NCBI GenBank assembly: GCA_035759745.1
Contig: DASTUF010000068.1
Span: 1-64,000 of the forward strand
Direction: 5' to 3'
DNA: 64,000 nt
From: CAMLHP01 sp035759745
GTDB lineage: Bacteria; Gemmatimonadota; Gemmatimonadetes; Gemmatimonadales; GWC2-71-9
Shown here one piece after another: positions 44,933 through 53,186 of the stretch; positions within the stretch are counted from its first letter, which is position 1; the number at the start of each line of letters is the position of its first letter. The position numbers and the translations under genes are program-made. Below the pieces are notes generated by a model. That model did no database searches, was not told where the DNA came from, and worked only from the letters and a program-made list of their open reading frames with translations.

Positions 44933-46015
44933 ATGGTGCTGAAGGGTTTGCGCTACGGAGGGTGGAGTCTAGCGGTGCTCGCCATGAGCGTCAACGCGAG
45001 CTGCATCAATTTCAGCCCGCCTCCACCGCCGGTGAGCGAGGAGTACTCCGCCGGGGCACCGGCCGAACAGTGGATGCTGCGAACCGGTCGCGGCATCACC
45101 GGCCCGATCGCGGCCACTGGCTCGATGGCGCTGGTGGCCTCCGCCAACCGCAACCTCGAGGCGGTGAGCCTCGCCACCGGCGAGTCGCTCTGGAACCGGC
45201 GCCTGCCGGGTGCGCTGATGGGCGGCGTGCTGGTGCGCAACTCGATGCTCTACGCCGGCACCGGCCGGCCCGACGGCCGGGTGGATGCGATCGACTTTCG
45301 GGGCCGCCGGATCTGGCGCGCCCGTTCGGGTGAGGTCACCGCCCCGCTCGCGGCTGCGGCCGACATGATCATCGCGCTCAACCGGGACGGATACGCGGTG
45401 GCGCTCAACGCCGCTACCGGGAAGATCCGGTGGCGGCGAGCAGTTGGCCGGGCCCGGGCTCCGGCCATCGAAAGCGAAGGCGCCATCGTGGTCACCACCC
45501 TGGACTCGCTCTTCCAGCTCGATTTCGAGGCCGGGCGGGTGCTGGCCCGGCGGCCGGCACCCGGTGTCGTCCTGGGCGGATGGATCCCGGCCGGCGGAAT
45601 GCTGGTGGCAGGGATGGCCGATACCGGCGTGGTGGCGATCGATCCACGCACGCTGGAGACGCTGTGGAGGGTGCGGACCGACGCGCCGGTCATCGGCGAC
45701 CTGGCCGCCGAAGGCGACACCATCTGGGCCGCGTCACGCATCGGGACCATCTACCGGCTGGTGCTGGGAGAAGGAGCACCCAACGTTACGACGGTGGCCA
45801 GGCTGGAGCGTTCGCTCACGTCCGGCGTCTCGCGAATGGGCAACTTGCTGCTGGTGGGTAGTGCCGACGGCCGTATTCACGCGCTGGCCGATAACGGCGA
45901 GGAGCGCTGGCGGCTCCGGGTGTGGCCCCCGGCCGACGTCACGCCGGTGGCGGTCGAGGGCGGGGTGCTGGCGGCGGGCGGCGATGGCGATGTCCACTTC
46001 TTTCGCGGCGAGTGA
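44933..46015 (+). CDS. BamB-like PQQ-repeat lipoprotein
   Basis: Lipoprotein signal with lipobox NASC (Cys24), followed by repeated beta-propeller blades of the PQQ/quinoprotein type (SLATGESLWNRRLPG, ALNAATGKIRWRRAVG, IDPRTLETLWRVRTD, LADNGEERWRLRVW). BamB proteins of this build (360 residues here) scaffold outer-membrane protein assembly on BamA; without a bamA neighbour this is a family-level call. Followed after 4 bases by a small secreted protein gene, likely in one transcript. Confidence 0.8.
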   Translation: MVLKGLRYGGWSLAVLAMSVNASCINFSPPPPPVSEEYSAGAPAEQWMLRTGRGITGPIAATGSMALVASANRNLEAVSLATGESLWNRRLPGALMGGVLVRNSMLYAGTGRPDGRVDAIDFRGRRIWRARSGEVTAPLAAAADMIIALNRDGYAVALNAATGKIRWRRAVGRARAPAIESEGAIVVTTLDSLFQLDFEAGRVLARRPAPGVVLGGWIPAGGMLVAGMADTGVVAIDPRTLETLWRVRTDAPVIGDLAAEGDTIWAASRIGTIYRLVLGEGAPNVTTVARLERSLTSGVSRMGNLLLVGSADGRIHALADNGEERWRLRVWPPADVTPVAVEGGVLAAGGDGDVHFFRGE

Positions 46016-46019
46016 GCCG

Positions 46020-46487
46020 ATGCGCGCACTGCTTCTCTGCATCATGCTGGCGCTCGTGGCCCAGCCGCTCGCGACCAAGCCCCTCGCCGCGCAGCGGAGC
46101 AGCCCGGCGCCGATCAAGTTCGGCAAGTGGGCGCTGCTGGCGGGGGCGATCGGGCTCAACTTTGCGGCGTCGCGCGAGCACGAGCGGGCTGACTCGGTGT
46201 TCGGCGACCTGACGGCGCGCTGCGTGCCGGACCCGACGCTGTGCGACGTGGGAGACGACGGCTCGTATCTGGACGCCGAGAGCGAGTTCCTCTACCAGAC
46301 CTCGCTGGCGTACGACCGCCGCGCCCGCAACTTCCTCTTCGGAGGGCAGGGCGCGCTGCTGGGTGCGGCGGTGCTGTTCGTCTGGGAGTTCAGCCGGCCC
46401 AAGGACGACCCGGAGAACATTCCCTTCGAGCCGACGGTGAACTTTCTGCCGCACTCGACGGAGATTGGGGTGCGGGTGGCGTGGTAA
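46020..46487 (+). CDS. Small secreted or membrane protein of unknown function
   Basis: 155 residues with an N-terminal signal (ending PLAAQ near 25), a short hydrophobic stretch WALLAGAIGLNFAAS, a cysteine pair around 65-75 and a second hydrophobic stretch NFLFGGQGALLGAAVLFVWEF near 115-130; the C-terminus VNFLPHSTEIGVRVAW could be a membrane-associated strand. Not recognised. Its TAA stop is the first part of a heptamer array. Confidence 0.6.
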   Translation: MRALLLCIMLALVAQPLATKPLAAQRSSPAPIKFGKWALLAGAIGLNFAASREHERADSVFGDLTARCVPDPTLCDVGDDGSYLDAESEFLYQTSLAYDRRARNFLFGGQGALLGAAVLFVWEFSRPKDDPENIPFEPTVNFLPHSTEIGVRVAW

Positions 46488-46562
46488 CTAGTGGGGAGTG
46501 GGAAGGAAGTGGGAAGTGGAACGGCCCCTCACCACTTCCCACTTCCAACTTGCTACTTGCGA
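46481..46562. repeat. Period-7 inverted repeat (AGTGGGA type) between convergent genes
   Basis: Left arm (to 46521): ctagtgg, ggagtgg, gaaggaa, gtgggaa, gtggaac. Right arm (from 46526): cctcacc, acttccc, acttcca, acttgct, acttgcg. The arms are largely complementary with a loop of about 4 bases. The stop codons of both convergent genes (TAA and TAG) lie inside the arms. Likely bidirectional terminator. Confidence 0.78.
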
Positions 46563-46921
46563 TGCCCTATCGCCCCGCCCGCCAGCCCGGCGATCACCGA
46601 CGCGATCGTCGCCACGCCGATGGTCGGACCCGGGACGTCGCCCATGATGGCGCTGAGGCCCGAGCCGAGGAAGCCGCTCACCCCGCCGGCGATGGCGCCG
46701 CCGCTGGCCGACGCCATCCGGGCCGGCCGCATCGCTCCCTTGCTGAACATGAGCCCGGTGAACGCCGCGATCAGTGATCCCACGATCGGGTAGCTGCTCT
46801 GGATCGCGGGCATGAAGTGCCCCAGCACCACCATCGCCACCTGCAACAGCGTACCAACCAGCGTCGCCTTCGTGAGCGCGCCCTGCCCAAGGGCGCTCTG
46901 ACCTGCCATTCGGCTCTCCAT
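46553..46921 (-). CDS. Small glycine-rich membrane protein of unknown function
   Basis: 122 residues with about three to four hydrophobic helices (ATLVGTLLQVAMVVLGHF, YPIVGSLIAAFTGLMF, GPTIGVATIASVIAGLAGGAIG) and little else. The start ATG at 46921 has GGAGAG 4 bases upstream; a second ATG at 46909 also has one. The upstream in-frame extension would translate the heptamer repeat and is rejected. The gene lies between two heptamer arrays whose sequences are complementary, unlike its neighbours. Holin-like topology is conceivable but unsupported. Confidence 0.5.
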   Translation of the reverse strand: MESRMAGQSALGQGALTKATLVGTLLQVAMVVLGHFMPAIQSSYPIVGSLIAAFTGLMFSKGAMRPARMASASGGAIAGGVSGFLGSGLSAIMGDVPGPTIGVATIASVIAGLAGGAIGHRK

Positions 46922-46943
46922 GGATCTCTCCGCGGTGAAAGAT

Positions 46944-46977
46944 GATCCCCACTCCCCACTTCCCACTCCCCACTTGG
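46944..46977. repeat. Period-7 array (ACTCCCC/ACTTCCC), single arm after recG
   Basis: Units actcccc, acttccc, actcccc, acttgg. It begins a few bases after the recG stop (minus strand) and ends just before the leader of the small membrane protein. No complementary arm is adjacent; the best partner is the G-rich arm about 430 bases away, on the other side of the small gene. Confidence 0.72.
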
Positions 46978-46980
46978 CTG

Positions 46981-49050
46981 TCATCCGGTCCTGAAGAAAT
47001 CCACCGCCCGCGGGTATCGCGCAAGGACCCGGGCCCGGAGCGGCTGGTTGGCGCTGCGCTGCAACGCGCTATCGCCCGCCAGGATCCGCTCCGCCTGTAC
47101 CCGGGCTTCGGCCAGCAGGTCCTCGTCGTCCGGAAGCCGAGCCTGGCGCAACTCGAAGCCTCCTGACTGACGGGCCCCGATGAGGTCGCCCATCCCGCGC
47201 TCCCGCAGGTCCAGCTCCGCGATCTCGAAACCGTCATCGGTGGCGGCGAAGGCGCGCAGCCGCTCCGCCGGACGGTCGCCGGTCATCAGGATGCAGAAGC
47301 TCTCGTTGCCGCCTCGCCCCACTCGGCCTCGCAGCTGGTGCAGCTGCGCCAGCCCGAAGCGCTCGGGATGCTCGATCAGCATGACGGTGGCATTGGGCAC
47401 GTCGATGCCCACTTCGATGACCGTCGTCGCCACCAGCACGTGGACCCCGCCCTCGCGGAACGCACGCATGGTGCGGTCGCGCTCATCGGTCTTGAGCCTG
47501 CCGTGCACCAGCCCCACCGTGAGCCCGGGCCAGCGCTGCGCCAGTTCCTCGGCCATGGTCGTGGCCGCCCGCAGATCCGCCCGCTCCGACTCCTCGATGA
47601 CTGGCAGCACCACGTACGCCTGCCGTCCCGTCTCGCATTGCTCCCGCATGAAGTCGAGCACCCGCTCGCGCTGCGCCGCGGTCCGGAGCGCGGTGCGGAC
47701 GCTGCCCCGTCCGGGAGGCCGCTGGCGCAGCACCGAAACATCGAGGTCGCCGTAGCGGGTGAGCGCGAGCGACCGCGGAATCGGCGTGGCGCTGAGCAGC
47801 AGGACGTCGGGCGCTGCTCCCTTCCCCACCAGCGCCGAGCGCTGCTCCACACCGAAGCGGTGCTGCTCATCGATGATCACCAGGCCCAGCCTCCGGAACT
47901 CGACGCTCTCCTGCACCAGCGCATGGGTACCGACCACGATGCGTGCGGCACCCTCGCGAATGCGCCGACGGGCGGCGCTCTTGGAGGAAGCGGTGAGCTT
48001 GCCCAGCAGCACCTCGGGCTTGATGCGGAGCGGCTGGAGCAACCGCTCCACGGTGCGCGCGTGTTGCTCCGACAGCAGCTCGGTGGGCGCCATGAGCGCC
48101 GCCTGATGATCGTTCTCCAGTGCCAGCAGCATGGCGAAGAGCGCGACCACGGTCTTGCCGGTGCCCACGTCGCCCATCAGCAGGCGATGCATCCGCCGCT
48201 CGGACGTCATGTCGCCCACGATCTCGTTGAGGGCGGTGCGCTGGTCACGGGTGAGCGTCCAGGGCAGCGACGCGCCCAGTGCGGTCGTGAGCTCCCCCGG
48301 CGGCTGATACAAGATGCCGCCGGAACGGGTGCGGCGGGCCAGCGCCCGGGCTCGCGACAGGGTGAGCTGAAGATCGAAGAGCTCGTCGAAGGCGAGTCGC
48401 CGCCGGCCATGCTCCGCCTCTTCCTGCGTGGCCGGCCGATGCACCAGGCGGTACGCCTCGGCCAGTCCCGGAAGGCGCAGTGATTGCCGAACAGATGCAG
48501 GCAGCTCGTCAGTCACCAGCGCGAGCGCCTGGTCGAGGTGGCGATCCACCAGCCCTCGAATCGCGCGGTGGCTCAGTCCCTCGGTGGCGGGATACACCGG
48601 CAGCACCCGGCCCGGCTCCAGCGGTGCCTCGGCGCCCGCGTCCGACAGGATCACATATTCGCGCGGCGCCATCTGCTTGCCGTGGTAGTGGCGGATCGGC
48701 CCCGACACCAGCAGCGTCTGTCCCACCGCGATGCTGCGGTCGAGAAACGCCTGACCCGGCCAGACGCACTCGAGCGCCCCGCTGGCGTCGCGGATCACTG
48801 CGCTGAAGATGCGAAGGCCCTTGCGGGTGGGCGTCACCGCCTTGGTGATGACGATGCCGGCGCAAGCAACCTCATCGCCCACCCGCACCCGTGCGAGTGG
48901 GGTGACGCTGGAGGCATCGACGTAGCGGTGCGGGATGTGGCGGAGCAGATCGCCGGCGGTGTGCACACCCAGCCGGGAGAAGGCGTCAGCTCGGCGCTCG
49001 CCCACGCCCTTGAGGAACTTGACCGGGGTATCCAGCCGGAGCGGCGGCAT
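46981..49050 (-). CDS. recG: ATP-dependent DNA helicase RecG
   Basis: Remodels stalled replication forks and Holliday junctions. N-terminal wedge/OB domain (VKFLKGVGERRADAFSRLGV at the start), helicase domain with GDVGTGKTVVAL, DEQHRFGVEQR and QLRGRVGRGG, TRG region with QSGG near the end. Start ATG at 49050 (689 residues); the longer frame overlaps ftsY. 13 bases after ftsY. Confidence 0.95.
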   Translation of the reverse strand: MPPLRLDTPVKFLKGVGERRADAFSRLGVHTAGDLLRHIPHRYVDASSVTPLARVRVGDEVACAGIVITKAVTPTRKGLRIFSAVIRDASGALECVWPGQAFLDRSIAVGQTLLVSGPIRHYHGKQMAPREYVILSDAGAEAPLEPGRVLPVYPATEGLSHRAIRGLVDRHLDQALALVTDELPASVRQSLRLPGLAEAYRLVHRPATQEEAEHGRRRLAFDELFDLQLTLSRARALARRTRSGGILYQPPGELTTALGASLPWTLTRDQRTALNEIVGDMTSERRMHRLLMGDVGTGKTVVALFAMLLALENDHQAALMAPTELLSEQHARTVERLLQPLRIKPEVLLGKLTASSKSAARRRIREGAARIVVGTHALVQESVEFRRLGLVIIDEQHRFGVEQRSALVGKGAAPDVLLLSATPIPRSLALTRYGDLDVSVLRQRPPGRGSVRTALRTAAQRERVLDFMREQCETGRQAYVVLPVIEESERADLRAATTMAEELAQRWPGLTVGLVHGRLKTDERDRTMRAFREGGVHVLVATTVIEVGIDVPNATVMLIEHPERFGLAQLHQLRGRVGRGGNESFCILMTGDRPAERLRAFAATDDGFEIAELDLRERGMGDLIGARQSGGFELRQARLPDDEDLLAEARVQAERILAGDSALQRSANQPLRARVLARYPRAVDFFRTG

Positions 49051-49063
49051 GGTCCGGCGTCGC

Positions 49064-49990
49064 TCAGGCGCCGTCGAGGAGTTGTTCGGCGTAGCGGGCG
49101 GCGTCGAAGGGCGCCAGGTCGTCGAGCGACTCGCCGGTGCCGACGAAGCGAATGGGAAGTCCCAGTTCGGTGCGGAGTGCCGCCACTGCACCGCCTCGCG
49201 CGCTGCCGTCGAGCTTGGTGACGATCACGCCGGTGGGGGAGACCGCCGCCTGGAAGAGCCGACCCTGCTGCACCGCGTTCTGGCCCACCGTGCCGTCGAG
49301 CACCAGCAGCGTCTCCTGCGGTGCGCCGGGGAGCCGGCGAGCGATGACGCGCACCACCTTGCGGAGCTCGTCCATCAGCCCTTCCTGGGTGTGGAGCCGC
49401 CCGGCGGTGTCGATCAGCACCGTATCGACGCCCCGTGCCACCGCGGCGTCGATGGCGTCGAACGCCACCGCTGCCGGGTCGCCGCCCGGTGCACCTGCCA
49501 CCGCGGGCACGCCGAGCCGTTCGGCCCAGATCTCCAGCTGGCGAATGGCGCCTGCGCGATAGGTGTCGGCCGCCGCCAGCAGCACCGTGCGTCCCTCCTG
49601 CTGCTGGAGCCGCCGGGCCAGCTTGGCCACCGTGGTGGTCTTGCCCACACCGTTCACGCCCACGATCAGGTACACACTCGGCCCCGACTCGGCGCGCTCC
49701 AGTCCGCCAGGGTTGCCGGGCGATGACAGGAGGTCGCTGAGCCGAGTCACCAGGGCGGCGCGGAGGTCGACATCGGTCTTGACCTTGCCGTCACGGATCG
49801 CATTCTCGAGCGCCTGCACCAGCGCCATCGTGGCGGGCACGCCGAAATCGGCCTCCAGCAGCAGACGCTCGATCTCCTCGAGCTCATCGCCCTTGAGCCC
49901 GCGCACCAGCGCACCCACATCGGTGAGCGCAAAGCGCTTGATGCGCTGCCAGACGGAGAGCTGCTCGGAAGTGATTCTGAAAGAGGTCAC
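49064..49990 (-). CDS. ftsY: Signal recognition particle receptor FtsY
   Basis: SRP GTPase docking ribosomes at the membrane. NG domain only: N-bundle (about 10-90), then GVNGVGKTTTVAKLA, VDTVLIDTAGRLH, VIVTKLDGSARGG. The acidic A domain of long FtsY is lacking, as in many bacteria. Start GTG at 49990 gives 308 residues; the upstream frame only translates heptamer repeat (HFPLPTSHFPLPT). The leader directly before the GTG is pyrimidine-rich repeat without a Shine-Dalgarno sequence. Confidence 0.92.
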   Translation of the reverse strand: MTSFRITSEQLSVWQRIKRFALTDVGALVRGLKGDELEEIERLLLEADFGVPATMALVQALENAIRDGKVKTDVDLRAALVTRLSDLLSSPGNPGGLERAESGPSVYLIVGVNGVGKTTTVAKLARRLQQQEGRTVLLAAADTYRAGAIRQLEIWAERLGVPAVAGAPGGDPAAVAFDAIDAAVARGVDTVLIDTAGRLHTQEGLMDELRKVVRVIARRLPGAPQETLLVLDGTVGQNAVQQGRLFQAAVSPTGVIVTKLDGSARGGAVAALRTELGLPIRFVGTGESLDDLAPFDAARYAEQLLDGA

Positions 49991-49996
49991 GACATC

Positions 49997-50091
49997 AGTG
50001 GGGAGAGGGAAGTGGGAAGTGGGGAGTGGGAAGTGGGTGGAAGAATATAATTCCATCCACTCCCCACTCCCCACTTTCCACTTCCCACTCA
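49997..50091. repeat. Period-7 inverted repeat (AGTGGGA type) with TATAAT loop, before ftsY
   Basis: Left arm to 50040 has gtgggga, gagggaa, gtgggaa units; right arm from 50055 has ccactcc, ccacttt, ccacttc units; the arms pair over roughly 35 bases. The 14-base loop aagaatataattcc holds tataat at 50046-50051 (plus strand). The array starts inside the TGA stop of the upstream gene and runs to the start of ftsY, filling the whole gap. Confidence 0.82.
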
Positions 50092-51891
50092 GCGAAGCCC
50101 CATCCTACGCCGCCACCACCATTCCACCGCAAGGGCGGCGAGCGCCAGGCCGAAGAGCCAGAACTGCTCCCGCACCGATTCGCGAGGCGATGGCCTCGGC
50201 GCGCGGGCGGCGCGAGCGGCGATGGTGACCGGCCGCGGCAGGTACTCGCTGGAAAACGTCTCGACCGCCACCACCCCGGTGCCGCCCTCGCCCAGGCGAT
50301 AGCGGTACTCCCCCGGCGGGAGCAGCACCTCGGCGCGGCCGGCGCCGTCGAAGCGCAGGGTGTCGGCTCGGCTCGAGTCTCCAAAGCTCCAGACCAGCGG
50401 CGCATCGCGCGGACTACCCTGCCCGGCCCACTCGAACACCAGCGGCCGGCCGCGCTCCACCACCGGTCTCGGCACGCGGGCGACGCCCCGCACCGAGTCA
50501 GTGCCGGCCAGCAGCCAGGTGGTGGTTGCCGCCACCCACGCGCGATACGCGTCCTCGCTGGCACCTCCGCGAAAGGCCCAGCGCCAGAACCCGTCCGCCG
50601 CGACCAGCGCACGCCGACGCCGGCCGTCGTCGCGAACAGTAACCACCGGGCGTTCCGCGCCACGCCGCCGCTCCTGGCCCTGCAGCACCACCACGTCTCC
50701 CTCGACGGGCTGGATCGGGGTGATCCTGGTGGCAGGCGGAAATGAGTCGAGCGGAAGACCCAGGAAGGCGGACGCGACCGGCGACACTTCGGCTGCGCCC
50801 AGGTACCAGTCGCCCGGCAGCAGCGCCTCGCCGTTCTCGCCACTGGGCCAGAGCCAGAGTCCGCGGGCACTGCTGCCTTCTGCCCAGCTGCCCTGCCGTC
50901 CCTTGAGCACCAGCAGGTCAGCGCCGCGCGCACTTCGCCGAACGGCTGCCTCGTCCACCGGCGCCAGCGATTCCATGGACCGCCACTGGTTGCGCTCCAG
51001 CTGCACGTATCCGCGCACCGGCAACTGCGCCACGTCGCGCAGGGCACGATAGAGTGTGCGCGCGTCCCAGTCGCCGGGAGAGGCGATGAGCACCACGCCA
51101 GGCGATTCCGTGACGATTACGCGATGGAGGCGCACGTCGGTGGCCGGCTCCGCGTCCGCCGCACCGGTGCGCCGCAGCGTGAGGACATGCTCTCCCGCCG
51201 AGAGGGCGCCCGAAGCCAGCGCAATCCGCGCGCGGCCGGAGCCACCCTGGTCCACGGCGGCGCGGCCGCGGGCGAGCACCCGTTCGCCCAGGGCCGCTTC
51301 GATCGGGATGCTGGTGGTATCGCCGCTGTGAAATCGCCGGACATCGATCTCCAGCACGATCGAGTCGCCGGCGGTTACGCGATCGGGGCCCGAGACCAGG
51401 GTCAGCGCGTCGTCGGCAACGCTGTCGCGGGGAAAGACGCGAACAGTGACGCGATCGACCAGGTCGGCGGGAAGGTCTCGCGCGTCCTCGAGCTCGCCAT
51501 CGGTGAGCACCTCCACCGGTCGGTCGGACGCCGCCACGGCAACCAGCGCAGGACGCAGCAGCGAGCGGCCGAGGGTAGGCACCGAATCGCCCGGCTGGGC
51601 GCCGCCGTCGCCGAAGAACATCACTTCGCCAGTGGCGGCCGCGGAGTCCCGGGCCGTGGCCCACTGCCCGCCGGCGGCCTGCATCGAGAGCGAGCCGTCG
51701 AGCAGCACCAGCGGCGTCAGCCGTTCAGCCGGCGTGGGACAGGAGATGTTGAAGACGAGGAGAAGGAGCAGGGCCCACGCGAGCGCGCGGGCGATGAGCG
51801 GAACGCCGGCTCGGGGGCCGGCGCGCTCGAAGTAGAGATACGTGACTGCCGCGAGCGCGAGCCCGAGCAGTGCCGCCAGCAGGATCAGCAT
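50089..51891 (-). CDS. Membrane protein with von Willebrand factor A-like domain
   Basis: 600 residues: two N-terminal transmembrane helices (about 2-21 and 32-50), a vWA-like domain with MIDAS DGSLSM at 65-70, long beta-rich periplasmic region (Ig-like segments), and a C-terminal helix near 577-594. The layout resembles BatA/BatB-type or DUF4159-linked membrane proteins of Bacteroidota and Gemmatimonadota. Role unknown; its position within the division cluster, 32 bases after the M23 peptidase gene, may hint at an envelope task. Confidence 0.6.
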   Translation of the reverse strand: MLILLAALLGLALAAVTYLYFERAGPRAGVPLIARALAWALLLLLVFNISCPTPAERLTPLVLLDGSLSMQAAGGQWATARDSAAATGEVMFFGDGGAQPGDSVPTLGRSLLRPALVAVAASDRPVEVLTDGELEDARDLPADLVDRVTVRVFPRDSVADDALTLVSGPDRVTAGDSIVLEIDVRRFHSGDTTSIPIEAALGERVLARGRAAVDQGGSGRARIALASGALSAGEHVLTLRRTGAADAEPATDVRLHRVIVTESPGVVLIASPGDWDARTLYRALRDVAQLPVRGYVQLERNQWRSMESLAPVDEAAVRRSARGADLLVLKGRQGSWAEGSSARGLWLWPSGENGEALLPGDWYLGAAEVSPVASAFLGLPLDSFPPATRITPIQPVEGDVVVLQGQERRRGAERPVVTVRDDGRRRRALVAADGFWRWAFRGGASEDAYRAWVAATTTWLLAGTDSVRGVARVPRPVVERGRPLVFEWAGQGSPRDAPLVWSFGDSSRADTLRFDGAGRAEVLLPPGEYRYRLGEGGTGVVAVETFSSEYLPRPVTIAARAARAPRPSPRESVREQFWLFGLALAALAVEWWWRRRMGLR

Positions 51892-51923
51892 GCTCTTGAG
51901 CTACGGCCTCGCTGCCAGGCGTT

Positions 51924-53186
51924 TCAGGTCCGGCTCGCCGCCTGTGCCACGAGGGCGGGCTGGGCAGTGTCCGGCGCCGGCGACCCATCCAGCAGCCGCT
52001 GCAGCACCTCGCGCTCGGCCTCGAACGCGCCCCGCTTCGACTTCTCGACCGGAGCGCCGTTGCCGAGGTCCACCCGGCGCGAATCCTTGGCCACACCATT
52101 GACCCGGAACTCGTAGTGGAGGTGCGGCCCGCTGGCTAGGCCCGTGGATCCTACTTTGCCTATCTGCTGCCCCTGGGTCACCCGCGCGCCGACCCGGGTC
52201 TGGATCCGGCTCAGGTGGGCGTAGCGGGTGGTGATGCCATTGCGGTGGCGGATTTCCACCATGTTGCCGTAGCCGCCGTTGCGGCCAGCGCGGATCACGG
52301 TGCCGTCGCCCGCGGCCATCACCGGCGTGCCGGTGTTGGCGGCGTAATCGGTGCCCTCGTGCTTCCGGGTCCGGCCCAGCACCGGGTGGAACCGCGCCCG
52401 GGAGAAGTTGGACGAGATCCGGCGGAACTCCACGGGCGCACGCAGGAACGCGCGCTTCAGGGAATTGCCCTCGTCATCGAAGAAGTGGCCGTCAAAGCGG
52501 TAGGCCGGCAGGTCGCGCCCGTTGATGCTCAGCTCGCTGGCCAGCACCCGGCCGAACCGCACATCGCCTTCCTCCGACACCAGCCGCTCCATCACGACGT
52601 TGAAATGGTCGCCCGTGCGAGTGTCGCGAGTGAAGTCCACGGCCCACTGGTATACCTCGGCCAGGGCCCACGCGAGGTGTTCGCGCGCGCCGCCGCCCAG
52701 GATCGAATCGCCGACCTGGCGATCGAGAGCCTCATAGAGCGAGTGGTTGATAGTGCCCGAGACGGTGAACACCTGGGGCTCCCAGGCGATGGTCTCGACT
52801 TCAGTGTCCCATCCGCTCGCTGCCCGCACCATCAGCACCCGCTGTTCCGGGCTGGTCCGCACCGTCATGCGGTCGGGGATGGAGTCGGCGATGGGCTTCC
52901 GGAAATTGAACACCAGCCCTGCCCGGAGCCGCCGGGGGTCGAGCGCATCGGCGAGGCCGCTGAGATCAGCGGCGATGATGCCATTGCGTCCCAGCAATTC
53001 CGAGAGCGTCTCGCCGCGATGCAGCGTATCGGCTGATTCCACGTGGGTTGGCGGCGGAGGCGGCGGAGCCTCGGCGACGTGCACTACTTCGCGCACGCGC
53101 GGCCATGGCCAATTGCCCGACAATGAGAACATCGCGGCAGCGGCAACGACGGCCCCCGCCACCAGGATCCGGACCCGTGGCATCAA
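51924..53186 (-). CDS. M23-family peptidoglycan DD-metallopeptidase
   Basis: Cell wall hydrolase. N-terminal membrane anchor (VRILVAGAVVAAAAMFSL), OapA/LysM-like region (DTLHRGETLSELLGRNGI), and a C-terminal zinc peptidase with KHEGTDYAA (H and D ligands) and GPHLHYEFRV (HxH). Active site is intact, so it should be an enzyme and not an EnvC-like activator. 420 residues. Overlaps the ftsZ stop by 4 bases, a coupling that ties hydrolase supply to the Z-ring. Confidence 0.9.
   Translation of the reverse strand: MMPRVRILVAGAVVAAAAMFSLSGNWPWPRVREVVHVAEAPPPPPPTHVESADTLHRGETLSELLGRNGIIAADLSGLADALDPRRLRAGLVFNFRKPIADSIPDRMTVRTSPEQRVLMVRAASGWDTEVETIAWEPQVFTVSGTINHSLYEALDRQVGDSILGGGAREHLAWALAEVYQWAVDFTRDTRTGDHFNVVMERLVSEEGDVRFGRVLASELSINGRDLPAYRFDGHFFDDEGNSLKRAFLRAPVEFRRISSNFSRARFHPVLGRTRKHEGTDYAANTGTPVMAAGDGTVIRAGRNGGYGNMVEIRHRNGITTRYAHLSRIQTRVGARVTQGQQIGKVGSTGLASGPHLHYEFRVNGVAKDSRRVDLGNGAPVEKSKRGAFEAEREVLQRLLDGSPAPDTAQPALVAQAASRT

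Noticed and set aside
46481..50091. Heptamer arrays as CRISPR arrays
   Set aside because: Units are 7 bases with no spacers, and no cas genes are near.
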